Assembly: GCA_028748945.1 (NCBI GenBank)
Contig: JAQTOL010000006.1
Coordinates: forward strand, 1 to 19,684
Source of the DNA: Paludibacter sp.
GTDB taxonomy: Bacteria > Bacteroidota > Bacteroidia > Bacteroidales > Paludibacteraceae
Direction: 5' to 3'
DNA: 19,684 bases
Position numbers and translations under genes: made by a program. Below the pieces are notes generated by a model. The model was not told the DNA's origin, ran no database searches, and saw only the letters and a program-made list of their open reading frames with translations. Each line of letters begins with the position of its first letter. Within the stretch, counting starts at the first letter, position 1. This document shows, one piece after another, positions 1 to 6,249 of the stretch.

Positions 1-126
1 TTCAAGATGTCGATAAGAATATTCAAGATGTCGATAAGAATATTCAAGATGTTGATAAGAATATTCGGAAAAGCGATAAGAATATTCAAGATGTCGATAA
101 GAATTTTCGGAAATCTTATCGACATT
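1..126. repeat. 21-bp tandem repeat array, six units
   Basis: Six consecutive 21-bp units are visible. Units 1, 2, 3 and 5 are near-identical (TTCAAGATGTCGATAAGAAT core). Unit 4 (64-84) and unit 6 (106-126) begin TTCGGAAA. The array probably continues to the left of the window. Because 21 is divisible by three, the repeat keeps several frames open: frame 3 reads as heptads (IQDVDKN) and frame 1 as FKMSIRI. The last unit contains the reverse complement of the repeat core, so 91-102 and 114-125 form a perfect 12-bp inverted repeat around an 11-base loop. No T-tract follows, so it is not an obvious terminator. There are no unique spacers, so it is not a CRISPR array. Confidence 0.9.
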
Positions 127-200
127 TGGGAGGAAAACGATCGGAATTCAGGGGAAAACCTGATGTTATATTTATAACGAAAAGATTTAGCAATAACTAA
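3..200 (+). CDS. Possible 3' end of a heptad-repeat (coiled-coil) protein, 5' end outside window
   Basis: Frame 3 is open from the left edge to a TAA at 198-200 and would encode about 65 residues. The first part is tandem heptads (I-Q-D-V-D-K-N). Isoleucine and valine fall at a/d positions, as expected of a coiled coil. It ends in a basic non-repetitive tail (FRKSYRHLGGKRSEF...). Frame 1 is also open to a stop at 175-177, and one reverse-strand frame is open through the repeat, so an open frame alone is weak evidence. I do not recognise a family. The promoter-like element of the next gene lies just beyond its end, which is compatible with a real gene ending here. It may equally be non-coding repeat DNA. 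Confidence 0.3.
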   Translation, partial: QDVDKNIQDVDKNIQDVDKNIRKSDKNIQDVDKNFRKSYRHLGGKRSEFRGKPDVIFITKRFSNN

Positions 201-215
201 AATGGTTTATCTTTG
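185..215 (+). promoter_or_regulatory. Bacteroidetes-type promoter for the methyltransferase gene
   Basis: TATCTTTG at 208-215 matches the Bacteroidetes -7 consensus TAnnTTTG exactly. ATTT at 185-188 lies 19 bases upstream as a weak -33 element (consensus TTTG). The predicted transcript would begin near 222. That is downstream of the ATG at 202 but upstream of the ATG at 247, which favours the latter as the true start. Confidence 0.5.
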
Positions 216-246
216 TTCCCTGAAACAATTAATATTACCATTGATA

Positions 247-1140
247 ATGAAGAAAACGATTCTAAAATTTATTAATCCCATTAGCCTGCTAAAGGCCCGG
301 TCGTATCAGAAAAAAAATTCAAAATACGAGAAGTCGAGTTACGATCTTGAATTATACCTGTATTCAAAAATCCTGAAAAATGACATGCTTCATTACGGAT
401 ATTTTGAAGATGTGAATATCGAACCCGAAACGATTTCGATTAAACAGCTGGAAGATGCTCAGGTAAAATACGCTGAAAATATTATTGAGAAAATCAAAAA
501 CACAAAGGACCCGGTTTTGGATGTTGGTTGTGGAATGGGCGGTTTGTCGGCACTTATGCTACGTAAAGGTTTGACTGTAGAAGCTTTAACACCGAATAAA
601 AATCAAATTGCTCACATTAAAAACAAGTACCCGGAATTAATCAGCCATCAGTGTAAATTCGAAGATTTTGTCAGTAATAAAAAGTTTGGAACGATTATCA
701 ATTCCGAATCATTGCAATACATTTCTCTGGATAAGGCATTTATGAATGTTGAAAACCTGCTCCTCCCGAATGGAAGATGGATTATTGTTGATTTCTTTAG
801 AATCCATTCTGATGGAATTTCCAGGTCATCTCATTTGCTTGAAGATTTTATAGAAAAGACGAAAGATTTTGGATGGAATATCGTGTACGAAAAAGATATT
901 ACCGCCAATGCATTGCCCACCATGAAATTCGTAGATATGTATGCTAAGAGGTTCCTGCAGCCGGTTATTCATTACGCATTCGAAAAATTGCGATATAAAA
1001 AGGCCTGGATTTATTACCTGACACAAGACCTGAAGGATTCCATTAATAAAAAGGTCAATAAAGAACTTGCTTCCATTGATCCTGAAAAATTTGCCAGCGA
1101 GAAAAAATATCTTCTCTTTGTATTGGAACGGAATGTGTAG
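247..1140 (+). CDS. SAM-dependent class I methyltransferase (cyclopropane-synthase-like)
   Basis: This encodes a protein of about 297 residues with a class I SAM-binding motif I, VLDVGCGMGG, at residues 90-99. The preceding segment DMLHYGYFED resembles the region before motif I in cyclopropane-fatty-acid synthase-like and small-molecule C/O-methyltransferases. A basic N-terminal stretch (KKTILKF...KARSYQKKNSKYEK) has no clear signal peptide, so the protein is probably cytoplasmic or membrane-peripheral. An upstream in-frame ATG at 202 would add 15 residues (MVYLCSLKQLILPLI). I chose 247 because a TAnnTTTG promoter element lies between the two starts. The substrate cannot be told from sequence: lipid, quinone-like or secondary-metabolite methylation are all possible. 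The gene appears monocistronic; the next gene starts 117 bases later. Confidence 0.8.
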   Translation: MKKTILKFINPISLLKARSYQKKNSKYEKSSYDLELYLYSKILKNDMLHYGYFEDVNIEPETISIKQLEDAQVKYAENIIEKIKNTKDPVLDVGCGMGGLSALMLRKGLTVEALTPNKNQIAHIKNKYPELISHQCKFEDFVSNKKFGTIINSESLQYISLDKAFMNVENLLLPNGRWIIVDFFRIHSDGISRSSHLLEDFIEKTKDFGWNIVYEKDITANALPTMKFVDMYAKRFLQPVIHYAFEKLRYKKAWIYYLTQDLKDSINKKVNKELASIDPEKFASEKKYLLFVLERNV

Positions 1141-1257
1141 CCGGAATACTCAGCTTTATTTACAGATTACTAAGCTGTGATAAATCACTCAGTAAGGTTC
1201 GATTAAATGGAAACAGGCACAATATCCGTTTATTGAAATTGAATTTACAATTTTATT

Positions 1258-2781
1258 ATGGCAAAAAAAATAAAAAATATCGAACTTACTTATCTGACAA
1301 TCGACGATTATCAGGAGTTAAAGCAGGCAATGATTATTGCTTATAAAACCATACCCAATCCCTACTGGGAAGAACTCGAAATACAGACCCTGTTGACTAA
1401 GTTTCCCGAAGGACAAATCGTCATTAAGGTAAACGGACATATTGCCGGTTGTGCTTTATCCATTATTATCGACCACGAGCAGTTTGAAGATCAACATACT
1501 TACAAGGAAATTACAGGAAATTCTACTTTTGATACCCATAGTCAATCGGGAGACACTTTATATGGTATTGACATATTTATAAAACCCGAATTCAGAGGGC
1601 TCCGGCTGGGACGACGGTTATATGATTACCGAAAGGAACTTTGCGAAAAACTCAACCTGAAAGGGATTGAATTTGGGGGAAGAATTCCCAATTATCATAA
1701 GTATCAGGGGAAAATGAGTCCCAAAACATATATTGAAAGAGTAAAATCGAAGAAAATTCTGGATCCGGTTCCTAACTTTCAATTATCCAATGATTTTTAT
1801 CCGGTTAGAGTACTCAAGGGATATCTGGAAGGAGATTCGGCATCCAATGAATACGCCGTTTTATTGAAATGGGTAAATATCTATTACGAGAAGCCTTCAG
1901 TAACAGCCAAAGATATTAAGAAAATTGTCCGGTTGGGATTAGTACAATGGCAGATGCGTCCGTATAAAGACATTACCGAATTGATGCAACAGGCAGAATA
2001 CTTTGTTGATACCTTAAGTGGTTATAAAAGTGATTTTGCGTTGTTTCCTGAATTCTTCAATGCACCACTGATGGCAGAATATAATTTATTGAACGAAGCC
2101 GATGCAATGAGGAAACTTGCCGATTATACTTCACCCATCGTGAAAGAATTCTCAAAATTATCCATAGCCTACAACATTAATATCATTACAGGAAGTATGC
2201 CCGAACTGGTGGGTGATACCTTATATAATGTCGGGTATTTATGTAATCGAAACGGATCGGTGGAGCGATTCGAAAAACTCCACATTACACCTGACGAACA
2301 AAAAGCCTGGGGTATGAAGGGAGGTTCAAAAATACAAACATTCGATACCGATTGTGGTAAAATAGGAATTCTGATTTGTTACGATGTGGAATTTCCGGAG
2401 TTGGGACGATTGTTAGCCGACGATGGTATGGATATTTTATTTGTTCCTTTTTTGACGGATACACAGAATGGCTATTCACGCGTCAGGTATTGTGCACAGG
2501 CAAGAGCCATCGAAAACGAATGCTATGTGGCCATAGCCGGAAGCGTCGGAAACTTACCGAATGTGCATAATATGGATATACAGTATGCACAATCCATGGT
2601 ATTTACGCCCTGTGATTTTGCCTTTCCAACCACCGGAATAAAATCGGAAGCAACACCGAATACCGAAATGATTTTAATATCCGATGTAGATCTGGATCTG
2701 ATCCGGGAACTTCACAATCAGGGTTCGGTGAGAAATCTCAAAGAAAGAAGACTTGATCTGTACGAATTAAAAAGGCGATAA
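1258..2781 (+). CDS. GNAT acetyltransferase - carbon-nitrogen hydrolase (nitrilase superfamily) fusion
   Basis: This is a two-domain protein of 507 residues. Residues about 8-215 form a GNAT fold, with the acetyl-CoA pyrophosphate loop at R113-GLRLG-118 after a hydrophobic beta strand (GIDIFIKPEF). Residues about 225-505 form a nitrilase-superfamily amidohydrolase with all three catalytic residues: Glu265 (FPEFF), Lys340 (FEKLH) and Cys374 (ILICYDVEFPE). B. subtilis YhcX has the same architecture and length, and nitrilase-superfamily surveys describe a branch with an N-terminal RimI-like domain. The substrate is unknown; hydrolysis of a small amide coupled to N-acetylation of an amine is a plausible inference. 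There is no signal peptide, so it is cytoplasmic. The ATG at 1258 is preceded by an AT-rich leader without a Shine-Dalgarno. The gene ends just before a strong bidirectional terminator. Confidence 0.92.
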   Translation: MAKKIKNIELTYLTIDDYQELKQAMIIAYKTIPNPYWEELEIQTLLTKFPEGQIVIKVNGHIAGCALSIIIDHEQFEDQHTYKEITGNSTFDTHSQSGDTLYGIDIFIKPEFRGLRLGRRLYDYRKELCEKLNLKGIEFGGRIPNYHKYQGKMSPKTYIERVKSKKILDPVPNFQLSNDFYPVRVLKGYLEGDSASNEYAVLLKWVNIYYEKPSVTAKDIKKIVRLGLVQWQMRPYKDITELMQQAEYFVDTLSGYKSDFALFPEFFNAPLMAEYNLLNEADAMRKLADYTSPIVKEFSKLSIAYNINIITGSMPELVGDTLYNVGYLCNRNGSVERFEKLHITPDEQKAWGMKGGSKIQTFDTDCGKIGILICYDVEFPELGRLLADDGMDILFVPFLTDTQNGYSRVRYCAQARAIENECYVAIAGSVGNLPNVHNMDIQYAQSMVFTPCDFAFPTTGIKSEATPNTEMILISDVDLDLIRELHNQGSVRNLKERRLDLYELKRR

Positions 2782-2795
2782 GAAAATAATGCTAC

Positions 2796-2837
2796 AAAAA
2801 AGACCGGTGCAGATTTTATCCTGCGCCGGTCTTTTTT
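2796..2837. terminator. Bidirectional rho-independent terminator
   Basis: A 17-bp stem (2796-2812 with 2821-2837, one G-U pair) encloses an 8-base loop. It has A-runs on the left and a T-run on the right, so it can terminate transcription in both directions. It lies between the convergent GNAT-nitrilase and asparaginase genes and serves both. Confidence 0.93.
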
Positions 2838-2861
2838 AATATTCTCTGTTTTTGATTCTGC

Positions 2862-3902
2862 TTATATTACAGTCATTTCACCGCACATACTCACGCTCAA
2901 TTTGTGTTTTACATCGTCGAGTGAGGGAAATTCACCTAAGAGATACATCAGTTTGGTTACGAGAGCTTCGGTAGTGGAATCATATCCACTCATTATACCG
3001 GCATTCACCAGATTGATGCTCGTTTCATAGCGTCCCATTTCCACCGACCCCGTGCTGCATTGCGTTTTATTTACGATCAGAATGCCCCGTTCGGTGGCAT
3101 CTTTCAGCAAATTGTAAAACCAGGCTCTGCGCGGAGCATTTCCGGTTCCAAAACTCTCGAGCACGATCGCTTTCAAATCGGGTATATGAAGAATGGCATT
3201 CACAGTCTGTTCGGTAATTCCGGGGAATATTTTCAGAATGGCAATATTCTGGTCAATATGTGTGCGTACCCTGAGTTTAGTCCCTGCAGCCGGATAATGT
3301 ATGTACGAACGGAAATATTTTATATGAACTCCCGCTTTGGCCAGGGGCGGATAATTGTATGAATTGAAGGCACTGAAATGTTCCGCATTCTTCTTGGTTG
3401 TACGGTTGCCACGGAAAAGTGTATCTTCAAAAAAGATACATACTTCCGGCACAATGGCTTGTCCGTTTTCTTTAGCTGTGGCAATCTCAATGGCTGTCAG
3501 CAGATTTTCCTTTGCGTCCGACCGCATCATGCCGATGGGCAACTGAGCCCCGGTAAATATGACCGGCTTCGAAAGGTTCTCGAGCATAAAACTCAAGGCT
3601 GATGCCGAATAAGCCATGGTGTCGGTTCCGTGCAGAACGACAAAACCATCATATTCGTCATAATTTTTTTGTATAATCGTTGCTATTTCTTCCCAAACCG
3701 GCGGATGAACATCCGATGAATCGATAAGTGGCAGGAAAGGAATGGTTTTTAAGCGAATGCCGGTATTTTTTAGTTCAGGTAGAAATTCCTGTAACCTGTC
3801 AAAATCGATAGGGCGAAGTGCGCCATTGGTCGGGTCTTCGGACATGCTGATAGTCCCCCCGGTGAAAATCAATAATACAGCAGTTTCTTTGTCAACTCCC
3901 AT
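2862..3902 (-). CDS. ansA: L-asparaginase, type I (cytoplasmic)
   Basis: This encodes a 346-residue protein that hydrolyses L-asparagine to aspartate and ammonia. The first threonine motif, FTGGTIS, is at residues 13-19 with the likely nucleophile Thr14. The second motif, LHGTDTMAYSA, carries Thr93 and Asp94. SDAKEN includes the conserved basic Lys131, and SSD around 62-64 provides substrate-binding residues. Length and lack of a signal peptide fit the cytoplasmic type I (AnsA-like) class rather than the periplasmic type II enzyme. The gene is convergent with the upstream fusion gene and divergent from shikimate kinase. A TAnnTTTG element on the minus strand at 3921-3928 gives a short leader of about a dozen bases. 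The family also includes glutamyl-tRNA amidotransferase subunit D, but no extra N-terminal domain is present here. Confidence 0.93.
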   Translation of the reverse strand: MGVDKETAVLLIFTGGTISMSEDPTNGALRPIDFDRLQEFLPELKNTGIRLKTIPFLPLIDSSDVHPPVWEEIATIIQKNYDEYDGFVVLHGTDTMAYSASALSFMLENLSKPVIFTGAQLPIGMMRSDAKENLLTAIEIATAKENGQAIVPEVCIFFEDTLFRGNRTTKKNAEHFSAFNSYNYPPLAKAGVHIKYFRSYIHYPAAGTKLRVRTHIDQNIAILKIFPGITEQTVNAILHIPDLKAIVLESFGTGNAPRRAWFYNLLKDATERGILIVNKTQCSTGSVEMGRYETSINLVNAGIMSGYDSTTEALVTKLMYLLGEFPSLDDVKHKLSVSMCGEMTVI

Positions 3903-3920
3903 TTTGTATAGAATTTAATG

Positions 3921-3928
3921 CAAAGATA
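3921..3928 (-). promoter_or_regulatory. -7 promoter element of the asparaginase gene
   Basis: On the minus strand this reads TATCTTTG, an exact match to the Bacteroidetes -7 consensus TAnnTTTG, 18 bases before the start codon. No well-spaced -33 TTTG is visible; the nearest TTTG lies 26 bases upstream, which is too far. Confidence 0.5.
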
Positions 3929-4023
3929 GTGTAAAAAAATAATGTTTTTGGTGGCAAAAAGATTATTTGAATTCAATTGCTGCGTTTTTTTTAATATGCC
4001 GGGGTTCAATAAAAATTAATGAC

Positions 4024-4031
4024 TATTTTTG
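4024..4031 (+). promoter_or_regulatory. -7 promoter element of aroK
   Basis: TATTTTTG matches TAnnTTTG and lies 56 bases before the aroK start, implying a leader of about 50 bases. The -33 region (around 4001-4008) is only a weak match. Confidence 0.45.
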
Positions 4032-4087
4032 TGGCTTGCAAACGTAAAAGCTAAGTATTTGATTTAATTTAGAATATCTTTTCAGGT

Positions 4088-4591
4088 ATGAAACGAATTT
4101 TTCTTATTGGTTATATGGGATCGGGTAAAACAACCATCGGTAAATTGCTGGCCGCCCGTCTGGGCTTTAGCTTTGTCGATATGGATAAACACATAGAAGA
4201 AAAAGAATTCAAATCCGTTTCACAGATATTTGCCGAAAAGGGAGAAAGTGAATTCAGACTGATCGAACAAAAATGCCTGTACGAAGTAGCTGAATTTGAG
4301 AATATTGTTATCTCCACCGGCGGAGGTGCTCCCTGCTTTTTCGACAACATCCGTTTTATGAATACCCATGGTACAACCGTTTATTTGAAATTGTCAGCTG
4401 CAGAATTAGCCGATCGGTTGGAAAGTTCCCGTGCAAACAAACGCCCGCTTCTGGCTGAACGTAAGGGCGAAGAATTACAGCAGTTTATTGCCGAAGGACT
4501 TGCCAAACGTGAACCCTTTTATGAACAGGCCGCCTATTCTGTTTCGGGGGATATTGATGAAATTGTGGATCAGATTTGCAAATTGATTTAA
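4088..4591 (+). CDS. aroK: Shikimate kinase
   Basis: This 167-residue enzyme phosphorylates the 3-hydroxyl of shikimate with ATP in the chorismate (aromatic amino acid) pathway. The P-loop GYMGSGKTT spans residues 8-16. Shikimate-binding residues are present: Asp31 and Asp33 (FVDMD), Arg57 (SEFR), the GGG motif at 78-80, and Arg141 near the C-terminus. The lid arginine is Arg119 (NKRPLL). Its length is typical of the family, whose members run to about 170 residues. It stands alone: no other shikimate-pathway gene is adjacent, and it is divergent from the asparaginase gene with its own promoter. Confidence 0.95.
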   Translation: MKRIFLIGYMGSGKTTIGKLLAARLGFSFVDMDKHIEEKEFKSVSQIFAEKGESEFRLIEQKCLYEVAEFENIVISTGGGAPCFFDNIRFMNTHGTTVYLKLSAAELADRLESSRANKRPLLAERKGEELQQFIAEGLAKREPFYEQAAYSVSGDIDEIVDQICKLI

Positions 4592-4726
4592 ATCGTTAGA
4601 AATAAATAGCTGAAAATCTTATTAATCTGTATCTGGTTAATGAGTTGAAAATAAATCGAAGACTAAGCGTATTTGCAGACAAGATAAGTTAATCTATTTT
4701 AACAGACACTTGGTTCAATTTATATT

Positions 4727-4734
4727 TAACTTTG
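4727..4734 (+). promoter_or_regulatory. -7 promoter element of the FabH-like gene
   Basis: TAACTTTG matches TAnnTTTG, 58 bases before the start codon. A TTGG at 4710-4713 lies upstream but is closer than the usual 19-21 base spacing, so the -33 box is uncertain. Confidence 0.5.
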
Positions 4735-4791
4735 CAGCCAATTAAAACGAAGGTCAATCAGACTAAATAATCACCGGAACATTAATAAAAT

Positions 4792-5877
4792 ATGAGTAAA
4801 AACATCTACAGTATCATTACAGGAACCGGAAAATACATTCCTTCAAAACGAGTAACAAACGAGGATTTCAACAAGAATGAGTTTTTTGAAACCAACGGGG
4901 AAAAGATAAAAAAGCCAAGCGCGGAAATTACCAATAAGTTTTTTGAGATTACCACCATTGCCGAAAGGCGCTATATTTCAGATGATCTGACGACCTCCGA
5001 TATGGCGTATTTTGCTGCTGTGGAAGCTATAAAGTCTGCCGGCATTGACAAAGAAGAGTTGGATTATATCATTGTTGCGAATAATTTTGGTGATACAAAA
5101 GCTGACAACCGGGCATCCGATCATGTCCCTGCCATGGCTTCCAAGGTGAAGCACAAATTAGAAATTAAAAATCCTGAAACCATAGCTTACGATTTGACCT
5201 TTGGCTGTCCGGGTTGGTTGCAGGGCGTCATTCAGGCCGATTACTATATCAAATCGGGTGATGCCCGAAAGATATTGGTGATAGGAGCTGAAGTCTTGTC
5301 AAGAATCAGCGATCCGCACGACAGAGATTGTATGTTGTATGCCGATGGGGCAGGGGCAGTCGTGCTGGAAGCCAAAGAAAGCGATACCCCGGTTGGGATA
5401 CTGGTGCATAAAACCCGTTCGGATACTTTCTCACATGCCGGATTGTTGCACATGGACAAATCCTATAATCCCGATTTTGAAAAGAAAGGTGACTTGTTTT
5501 TAAAAATGAACGGCCGCAGGCTTTATCAATATGCCTTAGAAACAGTTCCTCAGGCCATTAAATCCTGTCTCGATAAAATCTCTATGCCGGTTACCCAGGT
5601 CAATAAGGTGTTGATCCACCAGGCAAACGGAAAAATGGATGATGCCATATTAAAAAGACTCTATGCGCTTTTTGATATTGATGAAACGCCTGAAGATGTG
5701 ATGCCTATGACTATTTCCACCCTGGGCAATACATCGGTGGCCACTTTACCAACCTTGCTGGATATGATTCTTAAAGAAGAAATGGAACATCACCGGATTG
5801 CTGCAAATGATATTCTGATCTTTGCTTCCGTCGGAGCAGGAATGAACATCAACGCGTTGGTTTATAAAATGGTATAA
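4792..5877 (+). CDS. 3-oxoacyl-ACP synthase III (FabH-like ketosynthase)
   Basis: This 361-residue thiolase-fold ketosynthase has the Cys-His-Asn triad of the KASIII class: Cys139 (TFGCPGW), His276 (IHQANGK) and Asn313 (LGNTSVA). Such enzymes condense acyl-CoA with malonyl-ACP to start fatty acid or related acyl chains. It is about 45 residues longer than E. coli FabH, largely from an N-terminal segment (residues 22-45) before the usual ITERRY-like TIAERRY motif. It is not embedded in a fab cluster, so it could be a second, specialised ketosynthase (arylpolyene, resorcinol or other lipid synthesis) rather than the housekeeping FabH. Substrate choice is not visible from sequence. A hairpin follows the stop codon. 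Confidence 0.85.
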   Translation: MSKNIYSIITGTGKYIPSKRVTNEDFNKNEFFETNGEKIKKPSAEITNKFFEITTIAERRYISDDLTTSDMAYFAAVEAIKSAGIDKEELDYIIVANNFGDTKADNRASDHVPAMASKVKHKLEIKNPETIAYDLTFGCPGWLQGVIQADYYIKSGDARKILVIGAEVLSRISDPHDRDCMLYADGAGAVVLEAKESDTPVGILVHKTRSDTFSHAGLLHMDKSYNPDFEKKGDLFLKMNGRRLYQYALETVPQAIKSCLDKISMPVTQVNKVLIHQANGKMDDAILKRLYALFDIDETPEDVMPMTISTLGNTSVATLPTLLDMILKEEMEHHRIAANDILIFASVGAGMNINALVYKMV

Positions 5878-5900
5878 AGACTTCTGATTCTGTAAATAAC

Positions 5901-5940
5901 CGCATCCTGGCTTATATGTTCGCATATTTGTCAGGATGCG
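5901..5940 (+). terminator. Likely terminator hairpin after the FabH-like gene
   Basis: A perfect 9-bp stem (CGCATCCTG at 5901-5909 with CAGGATGCG at 5932-5940) encloses an inner 5-bp stem, ATATG/CATAT, capped by a TTCG tetraloop at 5919-5922. Only three T residues follow at once, so termination efficiency is uncertain. Confidence 0.6.
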
Positions 5941-6133
5941 TTTGGTTGAAAGCGGGACTATACGGACTTTGTAAATAAAATTACATTATTACCACAGAAA
6001 ATAAATCTATCTACATTTCCTGCAATGGAAATGCAGAATTAATTATTGTTCAATTTTTTGGAAACCTCACTTCTTTCCCCAAACGCCTTTATTCTAACAA
6101 TATTTGCTTTTTTAGTTTTTCTATCCCGAAAAT

Positions 6134-6142
6134 TGTGGATAA
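6134..6142 (-). promoter_or_regulatory. DnaA box upstream of dnaE
   Basis: TGTGGATAA on the plus strand is the exact complement of the consensus DnaA box TTATCCACA. It sits about 40 bases upstream of the dnaE -7 element and 108 bases before the start codon. It is isolated, with no second box within 300 bases and no AT-rich unwinding region with repeated boxes. It therefore looks like a regulatory site or a chance match rather than an origin. Confidence 0.45.
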
Positions 6143-6156
6143 CTTCCCAACCAATT

Positions 6157-6189
6157 TTTCGTCGCGGTTAAAAAATATCCGTATCTTTA
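6157..6189 (+). promoter_or_regulatory. Candidate dnaE promoter
   Basis: TATCTTTA at 6182-6189 matches the Bacteroidetes -7 consensus TAnnTTTG at all but the last base. TTTC at 6157-6160 is a one-mismatch -33 element with a 21-base spacer. The implied leader is about 55 bases. Confidence 0.4.
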
Positions 6190-6249
6190 GCACTCAAAAA
6201 TCAGTCTATCATACCGTTTTGTAAAAAGCGGAAATACAACTATATATAC

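Larger units (their letters stand above)
5941..6249 (+). other. Gene-free leader region upstream of dnaE
   Basis: No convincing coding region was found in these 309 bases. A small inverted repeat (CATTTCC at 6014-6020 with GGAAATG at 6027-6033) is followed by AT-rich DNA. A perfect DnaA box lies at 6134-6142 and a promoter-like element just before dnaE at 6157-6189. Both are listed separately. Confidence 0.7.

Noticed and set aside
1..126. CRISPR array
   Set aside because: The repeats are directly tandem with no unique spacers, and no cas gene is near.
2562..2570. Second DnaA-box match TGTGCATAA
   Set aside because: It lies inside the nitrilase domain coding sequence, alone, and is explained by the codons.
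5941..6249. Replication origin upstream of dnaE
   Set aside because: Only one DnaA box is present, with no box cluster, no adjacent dnaA, and no clear unwinding element.
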